DNA from: RGIG4608 sp045651165
GTDB taxonomy: Bacteria > Bacillota > Clostridia > Oscillospirales > CAG-272
Direction: 5' to 3'
Assembly: GCA_045651165.1 (NCBI GenBank)
Contig: JAZRRX010000055.1
Coordinates: forward strand, 1-6,101
DNA: 6,101 nucleotides
Below the pieces are notes generated by a model that saw nothing but the letters and a program-made list of their open reading frames with translations, made no database searches and was not told where the DNA came from. Both the position numbers and the translations under genes were made by a program. Below are positions 1 through 5,999 of the stretch, one piece after another (positions within the stretch are counted from its first letter, which is position 1; the number at the start of each line of letters is the position of its first letter).

Positions 1-52
1 CCGCCACCTTCGCCTTGGCAAGGCGACGCTCTACCAAATGAGCTAAATCCGC
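1..52 (-). tRNA. tRNA-Gly (anticodon GCC), 3' part cut off by the window edge
   Basis: Read on the minus strand, the 5' acceptor strand GCGGATT begins at 52. It is followed by a D-arm closed by GCTC/GAGC and an anticodon arm of TCGCC/GGCGA around the loop TTGCCAA. The anticodon GCC is at 19-17 and reads GGC and GGT glycine codons. The variable loop and the start of the T-arm follow, and the window then ends, so the T-loop, the acceptor 3' strand and any encoded CCA are not visible. It is the last visible gene of a four-tRNA operon, six bases after tRNA-Phe. Confidence 0.93.
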
Positions 53-58
53 ATTTTT

Positions 59-134
59 TGGTGCCTCCGGTCGGAATCGAACCAACGACACGGGGATTTT
101 CAGTCCCCTGCTCTACCAACTGAGCTACAGAGGC
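59..134 (-). tRNA. tRNA-Phe (anticodon GAA)
   Basis: This is a complete 76-base cloverleaf. The acceptor GCCTCTG pairs with CGGAGGC (one U-G pair). The D-arm is GCTC/GAGC, the anticodon stem GGGGA/TCCCC encloses loop CTGAAAA, and the T-arm is GTTGG/CCGAC with loop TTCGATT. The anticodon GAA is at 101-99. Discriminator A and an encoded CCA (61-59) end the gene, so no CCA addition is needed. It lies between tRNA-Asp and tRNA-Gly in one transcript. Confidence 0.97.
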
Positions 135-156
135 ATTTGCCCCTCTTTTGAGAGAC

Positions 157-233
157 TGGCGACCCGAAGGGGACTCGAACCCCTGACCTCTAGCGTGACA
201 GGCTAGCGTTCTAACCAACTGAACTACCGGGCC
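157..233 (-). tRNA. tRNA-Asp (anticodon GTC)
   Basis: This is a complete 77-base cloverleaf. The acceptor GGCCCGG pairs with TCGGGTC using two G-U pairs. The D-arm is GTTC/GAAC with a large D-loop, the anticodon stem CTAGC/GCTAG encloses CTGTCAC, and the T-arm is AGGGG/CCCCT. The anticodon GTC is at 199-197. Discriminator G, the expected base for tRNA-Asp, is followed by an encoded CCA (159-157). A 22-base spacer separates it from tRNA-Phe and a 70-base spacer from tRNA-Val. Confidence 0.97.
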
Positions 234-303
234 TCAATTGGAATGTTTGCGGTATCCCGCATCCATATTCCTGCACCAAGACTTTTGCCTTGATTATAAA
301 AAA

Positions 304-379
304 TGGTGGAAACAATAGGGCTCGAACCTATGACCCTCTGCTTGTAAGGCAGATGCTCTCCCAACTGAGCTATGCTTCC
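304..379 (-). tRNA. tRNA-Val (anticodon TAC)
   Basis: This is a complete 76-base cloverleaf and the first gene of the tRNA operon. The acceptor GGAAGCA pairs with TGTTTCC (one wobble). The D-arm is GCTC/GAGC, the anticodon stem TCTGC/GCAGA encloses CTTACAA, and the T-arm is ATAGG/CCTAT. The anticodon TAC is at 346-344. Discriminator A and an encoded CCA (306-304) are present. The 5' end lies about 30 bases downstream of the -10 box at 410-415, so the operon promoter serves this gene first. Confidence 0.97.
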
Positions 380-409
380 AAAAATTGTTTTTATTTCAAC
401 AACGGAGTA

Positions 410-438
410 ATTATATCACAACAAAAAAGCGTTGTCAA
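410..438 (-). promoter_or_regulatory. Consensus sigma-A promoter of the tRNA operon
   Basis: On the minus strand a perfect -35 TTGACA (438-433) is separated by exactly 17 bases from a perfect -10 TATAAT (415-410). Transcription should start near 404 and give a leader of about 25 bases before tRNA-Val. A full match at both boxes with ideal spacing is typical of highly transcribed stable-RNA operons. Its existence indicates the tRNAs are transcribed independently of the phage-type operon that ends just upstream. Confidence 0.92.
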
Positions 439-498
439 GCATTTTTTTATATTTTTTGAAAAATATTTTAAGTTTTAATTACTACCCATTCAAAACAG

Positions 499-530
499 CA
501 AAAACCCGATGCAGATGCATCGGGTTTTTG
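499..530 (-). terminator. Rho-independent terminator closing the phage-type operon
   Basis: A perfect 14-base inverted repeat (499-512 and 517-530) encloses a 4-base loop. The stem centre is rich in G and C (CCCGATGC/GCATCGGG), and on the minus strand it runs into TTTTTG and then further T-rich sequence. It begins 6 bases after the stop codon of the last phage-type gene (536-538). By symmetry it would also work on the plus strand. It insulates the tRNA promoter at 410-438 from read-through. Confidence 0.9.
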
Positions 531-535
531 TTCTT

Positions 536-1123
536 TTAATATGGATACTTTTCAATCGTACCTGTGTGTTCAGATGGCAATTCAGAAATAATTTGAGAAA
601 TAGCACAAGCGTATTTATCATAAAAATCATCACTTTTTTTCTCATCAATATCCATCAATACCATTGAACTCACATACATAATAGCAGGGAAAACAAATCT
701 CTCGCAAAGTGGAAAATCTTCAGAAATCGCAATCATATATTCAGAAAACTTGGGTTGTGCACTCTCACCCACAAATTTTCTATATTCTCTATCTATTGCA
801 GCAAGATTCGAACAAACAGAAGCCATAGCAAATGGAAATTTCTCATCAATATCCATTCGAATTTTATCTGCAACTTCCATTTCTTCCATTCTATCCACAG
901 TTTCAGTAACGGTCTCGGTACTTGCCCCGATTGTTTTCTTGGTATTTACATTAGTTTCACCCTGTGGTTCAATTGTTTTGGTCTTTTTAAGATTTTCATT
1001 CAAATCCACATTTTCGCTCTCGGTCTTACTTTTCACTTTGCTTGAAAACAAGCTTGTAATATAGCTTCCCCTTACGTATACGTAAATCGCATTGAAAATA
1101 TCTCTGCATTCAATCTTAGCCAT
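536..1123 (-). CDS. Putative phage head completion / connector protein
   Basis: This 195-residue protein is the last gene of the head operon. The visible layout is an N-terminal segment (1-26), a hydrophilic low-complexity linker rich in Thr, Glu and Lys (about 27-82), and a predicted helical C-terminal domain (about 88-182). That domain holds an aromatic/aliphatic stretch at 136-158 and the acidic run DIDEKKSDDFYDKY at 158-171. Position directly after a P22-like capsid gene is where such phages place the factor that closes the head under the portal (P22 gp4 role), and the C-terminal domain looks like small connector proteins of Firmicutes phages. No specific motif proves this. The start ATG at 1123 lies 6 bases after the capsid stop, with no recognisable Shine-Dalgarno sequence, so translation is probably coupled to the capsid gene. 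The function is inferred mainly from position. Confidence 0.6.
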   Translation of the reverse strand: MAKIECRDIFNAIYVYVRGSYITSLFSSKVKSKTESENVDLNENLKKTKTIEPQGETNVNTKKTIGASTETVTETVDRMEEMEVADKIRMDIDEKFPFAMASVCSNLAAIDREYRKFVGESAQPKFSEYMIAISEDFPLCERFVFPAIMYVSSMVLMDIDEKKSDDFYDKYACAISQIISELPSEHTGTIEKYPY

Positions 1124-1129
1124 ATTTTA

Positions 1130-1951
1130 TTAATTAACTCTAAGGGAAAGCACCTTCAATTCGGCAGGATAAACAACCTTGGCGCCATAGAGGTGAAGTC
1201 CCTTAACAGCATCTGCAAATCTCTTTTCAGGACGATATGCCTCAACTTCAGAAATCTGTTCTGCAAATGCGATAGCACGCTTTGTACGTACATAGCACTT
1301 GTGATACTCGTCTTCATCCACAAACACGTTGTTTGATACGTAAACCTTGCATCCTGCAATTCTGCCAAGAAGTCCGGATTCAAGAGCATCATAATTATTG
1401 GTACTAAGGTCAATTTTTGCCTTAAGAAGCAATCCTGCTATAGCAGGAGATACCTCAACAATAATATCATCTGAACCCGTAACATCATCTTTCATCAATT
1501 CAGTTTTAAGGTCGATAATGTGGTTCACAACATTCTCTGCGGTTGCATTATCTTCTGCAAGAATATAGCTTGCATCAGTATACAAAGAATAGATATACTT
1601 ATCAGCCGCATTTGCAAGCGCGGCAGCTGCCTTGTTCATCGCAGCATCCATAAGTTTGGGGTTTGACTGTGCTCTGTCAACGTCATCAATCTGGAAGTTG
1701 AAATATTTAGCCTGGTTGATGTTGAGTAATCTTGCAGTGTCAGAAAGAGTTTCGGGTGAACTCATGTCAGAATTTTTAGTATAATCCGAAACAGTAACGT
1801 CACCAACACCGCAAATCTTAACGATTGAACCCTGATTTTTAATATCGCCCTCAAATTCTCTGTTACAGTTGAGAACGCCAATATACTTTCTGTCGAGTTG
1901 TTTTAAGAGATTTTCACTCCATACTGTTGAAATAAAATTAACTATTGCCAT
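1130..1951 (-). CDS. Phage major capsid (coat) protein, P22 gp5-like, HK97 fold
   Basis: This 273-residue protein is the expected main shell subunit of the procapsid and head. The N-terminus (7-46, starting ISTVWSENLLKQLDRKY) has the pattern of the P22-coat-like family common in Firmicutes phages. So does the signature YFNFQIDDVDRAQSN (83-97), which is followed by an alanine-rich helix (about 101-117). The C-terminus (244-268, including KGLHLYGAKVVYP) fits the last strand of an HK97-type axial domain. P22 coat is about 430 residues with an inserted I-domain, so at 273 residues this version probably lacks it. There is no N-terminal delta domain and no protease gene nearby, which agrees with a separate scaffold protein encoded just upstream. 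The start ATG at 1951 has AAAGGA seven bases upstream (1964-1959), and a 30-base gap separates it from scaffold. A second in-frame TAA follows the stop. The call rests on recalled family patterns, not an alignment. Confidence 0.85.
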   Translation of the reverse strand: MAIVNFISTVWSENLLKQLDRKYIGVLNCNREFEGDIKNQGSIVKICGVGDVTVSDYTKNSDMSSPETLSDTARLLNINQAKYFNFQIDDVDRAQSNPKLMDAAMNKAAAALANAADKYIYSLYTDASYILAEDNATAENVVNHIIDLKTELMKDDVTGSDDIIVEVSPAIAGLLLKAKIDLSTNNYDALESGLLGRIAGCKVYVSNNVFVDEDEYHKCYVRTKRAIAFAEQISEVEAYRPEKRFADAVKGLHLYGAKVVYPAELKVLSLRVN

Positions 1952-1981
1952 AAATTTTTCCTTTCTTTTTATAAAATAATT

Positions 1982-2467
1982 TTAGTTCCAATGACGCATT
2001 GATTCCACAATATCGTCATAATGTAATTTCACTTGTGCAGGTGACATTCGTTTTACTTCTGAGGGAGAGTAGTATTTTTCCCCTTCTCCGTCCGTAATTG
2101 ACCCTGCACTCATTCGGCGATTTTTTTCATTAAAATCACTCGCTTTTTTTCTTTCAATTTCGAGCTTTCGCAAATTAAGTGCAAACGAAGCTGAAAGAGA
2201 TGCTCCGTTTTTCACTTCCTCCCAAATTTCACCGGGAATGGAATGAACATCCACTTCAGGAAAGTACTCACAAAACTCGTTAAGTTCTTTAACCATTCGC
2301 GAATTTACTTTTTCCTTTTCGTCCCTTGATTTGAGTTCCATACGCAAAGTTTCAAGTTCAGCTTTAAGCAAAGATAACTCATCGACCTTTTCCTCTTCAG
2401 AAATATCGCAAGGAGTTTCTTCGACCATTTCAGCAACCTCAACCAATGTGCCTTCAACATCATTCAT
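1982..2467 (-). CDS. Phage capsid scaffolding protein
   Basis: This 161-residue, strongly charged protein sits between portal and capsid genes, the standard place for a scaffold, which templates procapsid assembly and then leaves. It has an acidic N-terminus (1-28), a long coiled-coil-like helix (about 24-64, heptad-spaced Leu/Met), and a conserved-looking middle (64-100, with EYFPEVD and IPGEIWEEVKNGASLSASFAL). The C-terminal tail (about 132-161) contains YYSPSEVKRMS and ends ESMRHWN. The same type of tail occurs in scaffolds paired with P22-like coats, where the C-terminus binds coat. The start at ATG 2467 is chosen because GGAGG (2480-2476) lies eight bases upstream. A GTG at 2476 in the same frame would add three residues but overlaps that site. 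The start overlaps the portal stop by 8 bases, implying translational coupling. Confidence 0.85.
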   Translation of the reverse strand: MNDVEGTLVEVAEMVEETPCDISEEEKVDELSLLKAELETLRMELKSRDEKEKVNSRMVKELNEFCEYFPEVDVHSIPGEIWEEVKNGASLSASFALNLRKLEIERKKASDFNEKNRRMSAGSITDGEGEKYYSPSEVKRMSPAQVKLHYDDIVESMRHWN

Positions 2468-3992
2468 CACCGACACCTCCGATCAATTCAATGTGATTGC
2501 CAAGGCTAAAACCAGGAATCTTTTCAAGATACTGATCAACCGTGATATATCCCCTATCCAAAAGTTTATCAAGAATAGATATCGCAATGGAAGAATCATA
2601 CACGCTTGTATCCTCAATCTTGACCTCTGCAGAAAACTTAACGCTTTTGATATCTTGAAGGGATAAACTTGCGGCTACATAATTGCCTTCTAAATCAAGC
2701 ATCGGCACAAGTCTATCCGCGGCGAAATATGAAAGAGTCATATCCGCCCAAATATTTGCAAGATCCTCTATGCACTGATAAAGAGCCGCTCTTATAAATT
2801 TCAGAGGGATTTGAGAAGCAGCTTGAATAGCAAGAATTGCACTTGTGTTTTGGGGAGTAACATTACCAAGAGCTGTTTCGGTAGCACCATTCATTTCCTT
2901 TGTGCTTGCCACTACATTTTGAAGAAATTCAAGATAATCTTCTTGTAGCTTTCCAACGCCTAAAACGCTTACTGCATCTGAAACATTGGCAGTACCGATT
3001 GCCGCAATTGCCTCACCAACCTCGTTTGACCACTCGGGAATTTTGGATTTGTCGTAAATCACCTTTGAAAAAGCGGTGTCGCTCATATGCTTCATTACCA
3101 TGGCATATGCACGATTGATATACTTTTGATTGCTAATCATGCCAGAAACAGCACTTGTTCCGTGAAAACAATTTTTTGTGCTCTGCCAGTTAAAATAAGC
3201 AACGGGGTAAAGTGTGCAAGGTGTTTTTACGCGATTGATAACACAATTCTTTGTGCTCTTTTCAAAACAAACCTTACCATCTTCGCGCCAAAATTTAATG
3301 AGGTATGTTGCCTTTTCTTCGTTATCCCCTTCAAGCTCAACCACGGAATAATCTCCTGCGCGCTCAGAGTCGTCAATTTTGTCTGCCACAATTTTCGCAA
3401 TATCCCTGTCGCTTAAGCCATTTTTCTTTGCCTCGCGACGCAAGGAAAGTACGCTTGCTCTTCCGCAAAGAATAATATATTCTTGCGATTGAATGTCATT
3501 TTTGTTGACGTCAGCCACAAAAACGTTAACGTTGTCAATAACGTCTGTCTGAATATCTCCAACGTAATTGCCATCGCCACGAGCGTCATTTTTCCAATAG
3601 GAATATAAAACACCGTCACCGCTTATGGCAGCATCGGACGCCAAACGATAGATTGTGCTATCCATCTTACACTTTTCCCAACGATATCTTGCGTTGTCGG
3701 TAAGTATTTTGCACATTCTCTTGGAATCAATTACATCCTTAAGATACGGAATATTTTCGTCGGAATAATGGATATCCGTCTTTTGTGGCACAACTGAGCA
3801 AACGAGATAATCAATCACACGCTTTACAACGTTAAATACAGGACGTGGCAGATTTCCCGACTCCACCATATGCCATTGGTCACCTCGATAAAAGCGTTCA
3901 TTTTGCCTTACCGTGTGATAAAGCCCGATTCGTCTTTTGTAATCCTTCCCGGCTTCATACTGAAGCCAGGTTTTGCTCAATGAATCGTTCAT
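2460..3992 (-). CDS. Phage portal protein, P22-like
   Basis: This 510-residue protein is expected to form the ring at one capsid vertex through which DNA is pumped in and later leaves. The N-terminus carries NERFYRGDQW (31-40) and NLPRPVFNVVKRVIDYLV (47-64), a pattern typical of P22-type portals in Firmicutes phages. An alpha/beta wing region follows, and a long helical section with ATETALGNVTPQNTSAILAIQ fits the portal crown and stem. P22 portal is about 725 residues, so this version lacks most or all of the long C-terminal barrel. It lies between terL (41-base gap) and scaffold (8-base overlap). The ATG at 3992 is 12 bases from AAAGGA (4010-4005), a long spacing. A closer ATG at 4002 is in another frame, with seven A residues between the two. 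The call is firm on family pattern and synteny. Confidence 0.88.
   Translation of the reverse strand: MNDSLSKTWLQYEAGKDYKRRIGLYHTVRQNERFYRGDQWHMVESGNLPRPVFNVVKRVIDYLVCSVVPQKTDIHYSDENIPYLKDVIDSKRMCKILTDNARYRWEKCKMDSTIYRLASDAAISGDGVLYSYWKNDARGDGNYVGDIQTDVIDNVNVFVADVNKNDIQSQEYIILCGRASVLSLRREAKKNGLSDRDIAKIVADKIDDSERAGDYSVVELEGDNEEKATYLIKFWREDGKVCFEKSTKNCVINRVKTPCTLYPVAYFNWQSTKNCFHGTSAVSGMISNQKYINRAYAMVMKHMSDTAFSKVIYDKSKIPEWSNEVGEAIAAIGTANVSDAVSVLGVGKLQEDYLEFLQNVVASTKEMNGATETALGNVTPQNTSAILAIQAASQIPLKFIRAALYQCIEDLANIWADMTLSYFAADRLVPMLDLEGNYVAASLSLQDIKSVKFSAEVKIEDTSVYDSSIAISILDKLLDRGYITVDQYLEKIPGFSLGNHIELIGGVGDE
2476..2480 (-). promoter_or_regulatory. Ribosome binding site that fixes the scaffold start
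   Basis: GGAGG on the minus strand lies inside the end of the portal gene, eight bases before ATG 2467. It overlaps the alternative GTG at 2476-2474, so that codon cannot use it. Confidence 0.8.
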
Positions 3993-4033
3993 TTTTTTGC
4001 ATTTTCCTTTCTGTTTTTTTGTACGAATAAAAA

Positions 4034-5353
4034 TTAGAACAAATCCATAACGGACGATCTTTTTTTGTTAAAAGTAAATGGAAGTACCTCTTTTTGGGGT
4101 GAATGTTCGAATCTACTCATCACAGCATAGCGAAGCGCCTCGGGGGCGTGAGTTATAGAATGTGGCTCGTTTGATGCATCCTCTATACGATTTTTGTCGC
4201 AAAGTAGAGATTGCATTGAATGAATAAGTTCATGACACTCACCACAAATAAATAATTTAGGCTTTCCATCTCTTAAAGAAAGATATTCCTTAAGTGTCCT
4301 CCATCCCGCAACTCTTCGGTCATCGGCAGAAATCATGGACGGCATGCCATAAACGGATTGCATTATCTCAAATCCACTTTTTCCACTGTCCTGACGACGA
4401 TTCCATAGGTCGGGAGATGCAACCGCATATTCAACGGAAATCCCTGAAATAAATTCCACAACGGACATAGCCGCTTCACCCAGAGTGAGATTTGGTCGAC
4501 ACAACTCCTTTTCAACGTAGATATTCCCCTCTGTATCCTTTGCCAAAAGCAGTACAGCAAGCATATCAAATCCGTAATCGAATGCAATAAAGCGCCCTAC
4601 GTTTTTTGGAATAACATTTGATTCAATTACGTGAACATCCTCGTTAAATTCAGAGAAGAATTGTCCCTCAAATACGTCCCACCTGCCACTGAGCCATGCA
4701 TCTCGCAATTTTTGTGGCAACGCCTTTAACTGCTCAATGTAGGAGGGGTCGCTTTTTAGCAAAACCTCATTGTCATAAACCAAAGCAGGAATAAATCTGT
4801 ATTCCATCGGGTCTTCATTTTCTCTAAAATCCCTGTCTATGAATAGGCGTTTAACCCACGAATGACCAACACCACCGGGATTGCAAGTGAGATATATACG
4901 TTTAGGAAAATCATTGACACCGCGTAATGAGGCCTTGAAAATAGAAAACTGATATTCGCTCAGCTGCGTTGCCTCGTCTATTGCAATAATGTCATATTCT
5001 TGTCCCTGGTATCGAAGAACATCGCGGTCGCAAGAGCAGTATCCAAAGAAAATTTTGCTCCCGTTAGAAAACGATAACGCTTTTTCGCCCTCGTTATAGC
5101 TTAATATCTCACCATATTCCTTTAGCATCGGTATAAGATGATTGGATTTTATCTCCCCCAAACTTCGTCTGATAAGTAAACAACGAATTCCCGCATAATT
5201 AAGACAAAGTCCGATAAGTTTTCGGCGCAAAGCCCAACTTTTTCCACCACCTCGCGCCCCACCATATGCCGTGTACTTGGCACGGGATGAAAAGAATTCC
5301 TTTTGCTTGGGATTTGGCTTTCCACCTATCTTAATTATCTTTTTTCTGCTCAT
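4034..5353 (-). CDS. terL: Phage terminase large subunit (packaging ATPase and nuclease)
   Basis: This 439-residue protein is the motor that docks on the portal, pumps DNA into the procapsid using ATP and cuts the concatemer. The ATPase domain has Walker A GGARGGGKS (31-39, Lys38), Walker B IIAIDEATQ (122-130, Asp126 and catalytic Glu127) and coupling motif LTCNPGG (155-161). The C-terminal RNase H-like nuclease shows AFDYGFD (257-263, Asp259), a second acidic site at SPDLWNRR (313-320, Asp315), and the terminal HAPEALRYAV (402-411) that carries or neighbours the third site. No motif is missing, and the length fits the 420-500 range usual for the family. The ATG at 5353 overlaps the terS stop by four bases (ATGA), with GAGGAGG seven bases upstream (5367-5361). 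This is the most secure protein call in the window. Confidence 0.97.
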   Translation of the reverse strand: MSRKKIIKIGGKPNPKQKEFFSSRAKYTAYGGARGGGKSWALRRKLIGLCLNYAGIRCLLIRRSLGEIKSNHLIPMLKEYGEILSYNEGEKALSFSNGSKIFFGYCSCDRDVLRYQGQEYDIIAIDEATQLSEYQFSIFKASLRGVNDFPKRIYLTCNPGGVGHSWVKRLFIDRDFRENEDPMEYRFIPALVYDNEVLLKSDPSYIEQLKALPQKLRDAWLSGRWDVFEGQFFSEFNEDVHVIESNVIPKNVGRFIAFDYGFDMLAVLLLAKDTEGNIYVEKELCRPNLTLGEAAMSVVEFISGISVEYAVASPDLWNRRQDSGKSGFEIMQSVYGMPSMISADDRRVAGWRTLKEYLSLRDGKPKLFICGECHELIHSMQSLLCDKNRIEDASNEPHSITHAPEALRYAVMSRFEHSPQKEVLPFTFNKKRSSVMDLF

Positions 5354-5773
5354 ATACCGTCCTCCTCAATGTTGTGTTCAAAAACCAATTGAACGTCACC
5401 CACGGGCAAGGTCGCGCCACCCTCTTTTTTCTCTCCAAAATTAAGACGCTCCTTGATATAGGCATTGAGAATTGTTGCATTTTTATCGGAGTTGAGTGCC
5501 TCATCCTCAAAAATCGCAATTAGAGCACTATATTGCTCTGGCCATTTGACCTCGATATTTTTGATATTTGAAACACCCACACCCAAGCTCCTCGCAAACC
5601 CGGCAATATTTGGGAATTTGTCAATCGACTTAGTTCGACCGCTTTTGCCTTCAAGAGTGTTGATACTTGATTTGCAACTTTTTACATACTCCTCGGCAAG
5701 AGGAATTAATTCTCCCCTGTTGCAAATCCTTTTAAGTTCTACGTTTGGGTTTTTGCTATGTTTCTCTTTTCAT
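5350..5773 (-). CDS. terS: Phage terminase small subunit, probable 5' frameshift
   Basis: The small terminase recognises phage DNA and hands it to the large subunit. The reading frame is open from 5769 to the stop at 5350-5352 and would give 139 residues after the initiator. A recognition-helix-like segment FPNIAGFARSLGVGVSNIKN is followed by a helical region (WPEQYSALIAIFEDEALNSD, then NATILNAYIKERLNFGEKKE) and a short acidic tail, a layout typical of gp3-like small terminases. No ATG or GTG exists in frame until a TTG at 5586, which would remove the whole DNA-binding half. Just upstream lies ATG 5773 with a G-rich ribosome binding site (5790-5783), but it is one base out of frame and meets TAG at 5758-5756. 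Removing one A from AAAA (5770-5767) would restore a start reading MKEKHSKNPN. The gene is therefore either broken, wrongly sequenced in a homopolymer, or shifted. Its stop overlaps the terL start. Confidence 0.78.
5361..5367 (-). promoter_or_regulatory. Ribosome binding site of terL, inside the end of terS
   Basis: GAGGAGG on the minus strand is the strongest Shine-Dalgarno match in the window, seven bases before ATG 5353. It lies within the last codons of terS, so terL can be translated by itself even if terS translation fails because of its 5' defect. Confidence 0.85.
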
Positions 5774-5782
5774 CTTATCAAT

Positions 5783-5790
5783 CCCCCCTC
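5783..5790 (-). promoter_or_regulatory. Probable ribosome binding site ahead of terS
   Basis: GAGGGGGG on the minus strand lies nine bases before ATG 5773. It supports 5773 as the original start of terS even though the present frame from that ATG ends after five codons. Confidence 0.5.
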
Positions 5791-5843
5791 TTTTGAATTT
5801 TGTCCGTTAAACAAATGTCCTTTCGTTTCATTCGTACGAGCGC

Positions 5844-5849
5844 ATTATA
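5844..5849 (-). promoter_or_regulatory. -10 box of the packaging/head operon promoter
   Basis: A perfect TATAAT on the minus strand would start transcription near 5837 and give a leader of about 64 bases before ATG 5773. The place of a -35 box (around 5867-5872) is taken by direct repeats and reads CCTTTT, a poor match. TTGGCA occurs in the repeats, but only at spacings of 13 and 23 bases. A good -10 without a good -35 suggests a promoter that needs an activator, as late phage promoters often do. Confidence 0.6.
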
Positions 5850-5860
5850 CACGAAAAAAA

Positions 5861-5900
5861 GGTGCCAAAAGGTGCCAAAAGGTGCCACAGGGTGCCACTT
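5861..5900. repeat. Four 10-base direct repeats (iterons) with core GGTGCCA
   Basis: Units begin at 5861, 5871, 5881 and 5891. The first two are identical (GGTGCCAAAA), and the others keep GGTGCCA but end in CAG and CTT. The 10-base period puts each core on the same face of the helix, as expected for cooperative protein binding. The array begins 11 bases upstream of the minus-strand TATAAT box and covers its -35 position. An activator or repressor operator, a TerS recognition site, or replication iterons are all possible; position favours the operator. Confidence 0.85.
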
Positions 5901-5924
5901 TTTAAAGAAAATTTTCAAAAATTC

Positions 5925-5953
5925 TTGCCTTTTTAAAAAAAATGACTTATAAT
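5925..5953 (+). promoter_or_regulatory. Plus-strand sigma-A promoter, divergent from the packaging operon
   Basis: TTGCCT (5925-5930) is followed after 17 bases by a perfect TATAAT (5948-5953). The spacer contains an A-tract. Transcription would start near 5960 and run rightward out of the window. The first gene it serves is not visible, apart from a possible 12-codon leader at 5975-6013. Confidence 0.65.
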
Positions 5954-5999
5954 GAGTTAAATAAATTGGGATTTATGAGGAAGTTAGTTTATACGGATT

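Noticed and set aside
293..298. TATAAT on the minus strand between tRNA-Val and tRNA-Asp
   Set aside because: No -35 box occurs at a usable distance, the upstream sequence being tRNA-Val itself. The perfect promoter at 410-438 explains the operon.
290..478. Plus-strand frame of 62 codons across tRNA-Val and the tRNA promoter
   Set aside because: It runs antisense through a tRNA gene and its promoter, so it is a chance frame.
4363..4587. Frames overlapping terL, portal and capsid in other phases, including 1156-1413, 2900-3118 and 3413-3619
   Set aside because: They are shadows of well-supported genes and show no independent start signals or domains.
5756..5773. Programmed frameshift in terS comparable to the prfB recoding site
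   Set aside because: The TAG is preceded by ACA rather than a slippery codon, and no internal Shine-Dalgarno stimulator is visible. A simple indel or sequencing error is more likely.
5778..5831. Minus-strand 17-codon frame (MKRKDICLTDKIQKRGD) in the terS leader
   Set aside because: It starts only about 6 bases after the predicted transcription start, has no ribosome binding site and resembles nothing known. A leader peptide cannot be excluded but is unsupported.
5861..5900. CRISPR array
   Set aside because: Units are 10 bases long and directly abutting, with no unique spacers.
5465..5905. Plus-strand frame of 146 codons opposite terS and the control region
   Set aside because: It is antisense to a recognisable terminase gene, ends inside the GGTGCC repeats, has no family resemblance and has no suitable promoter upstream.
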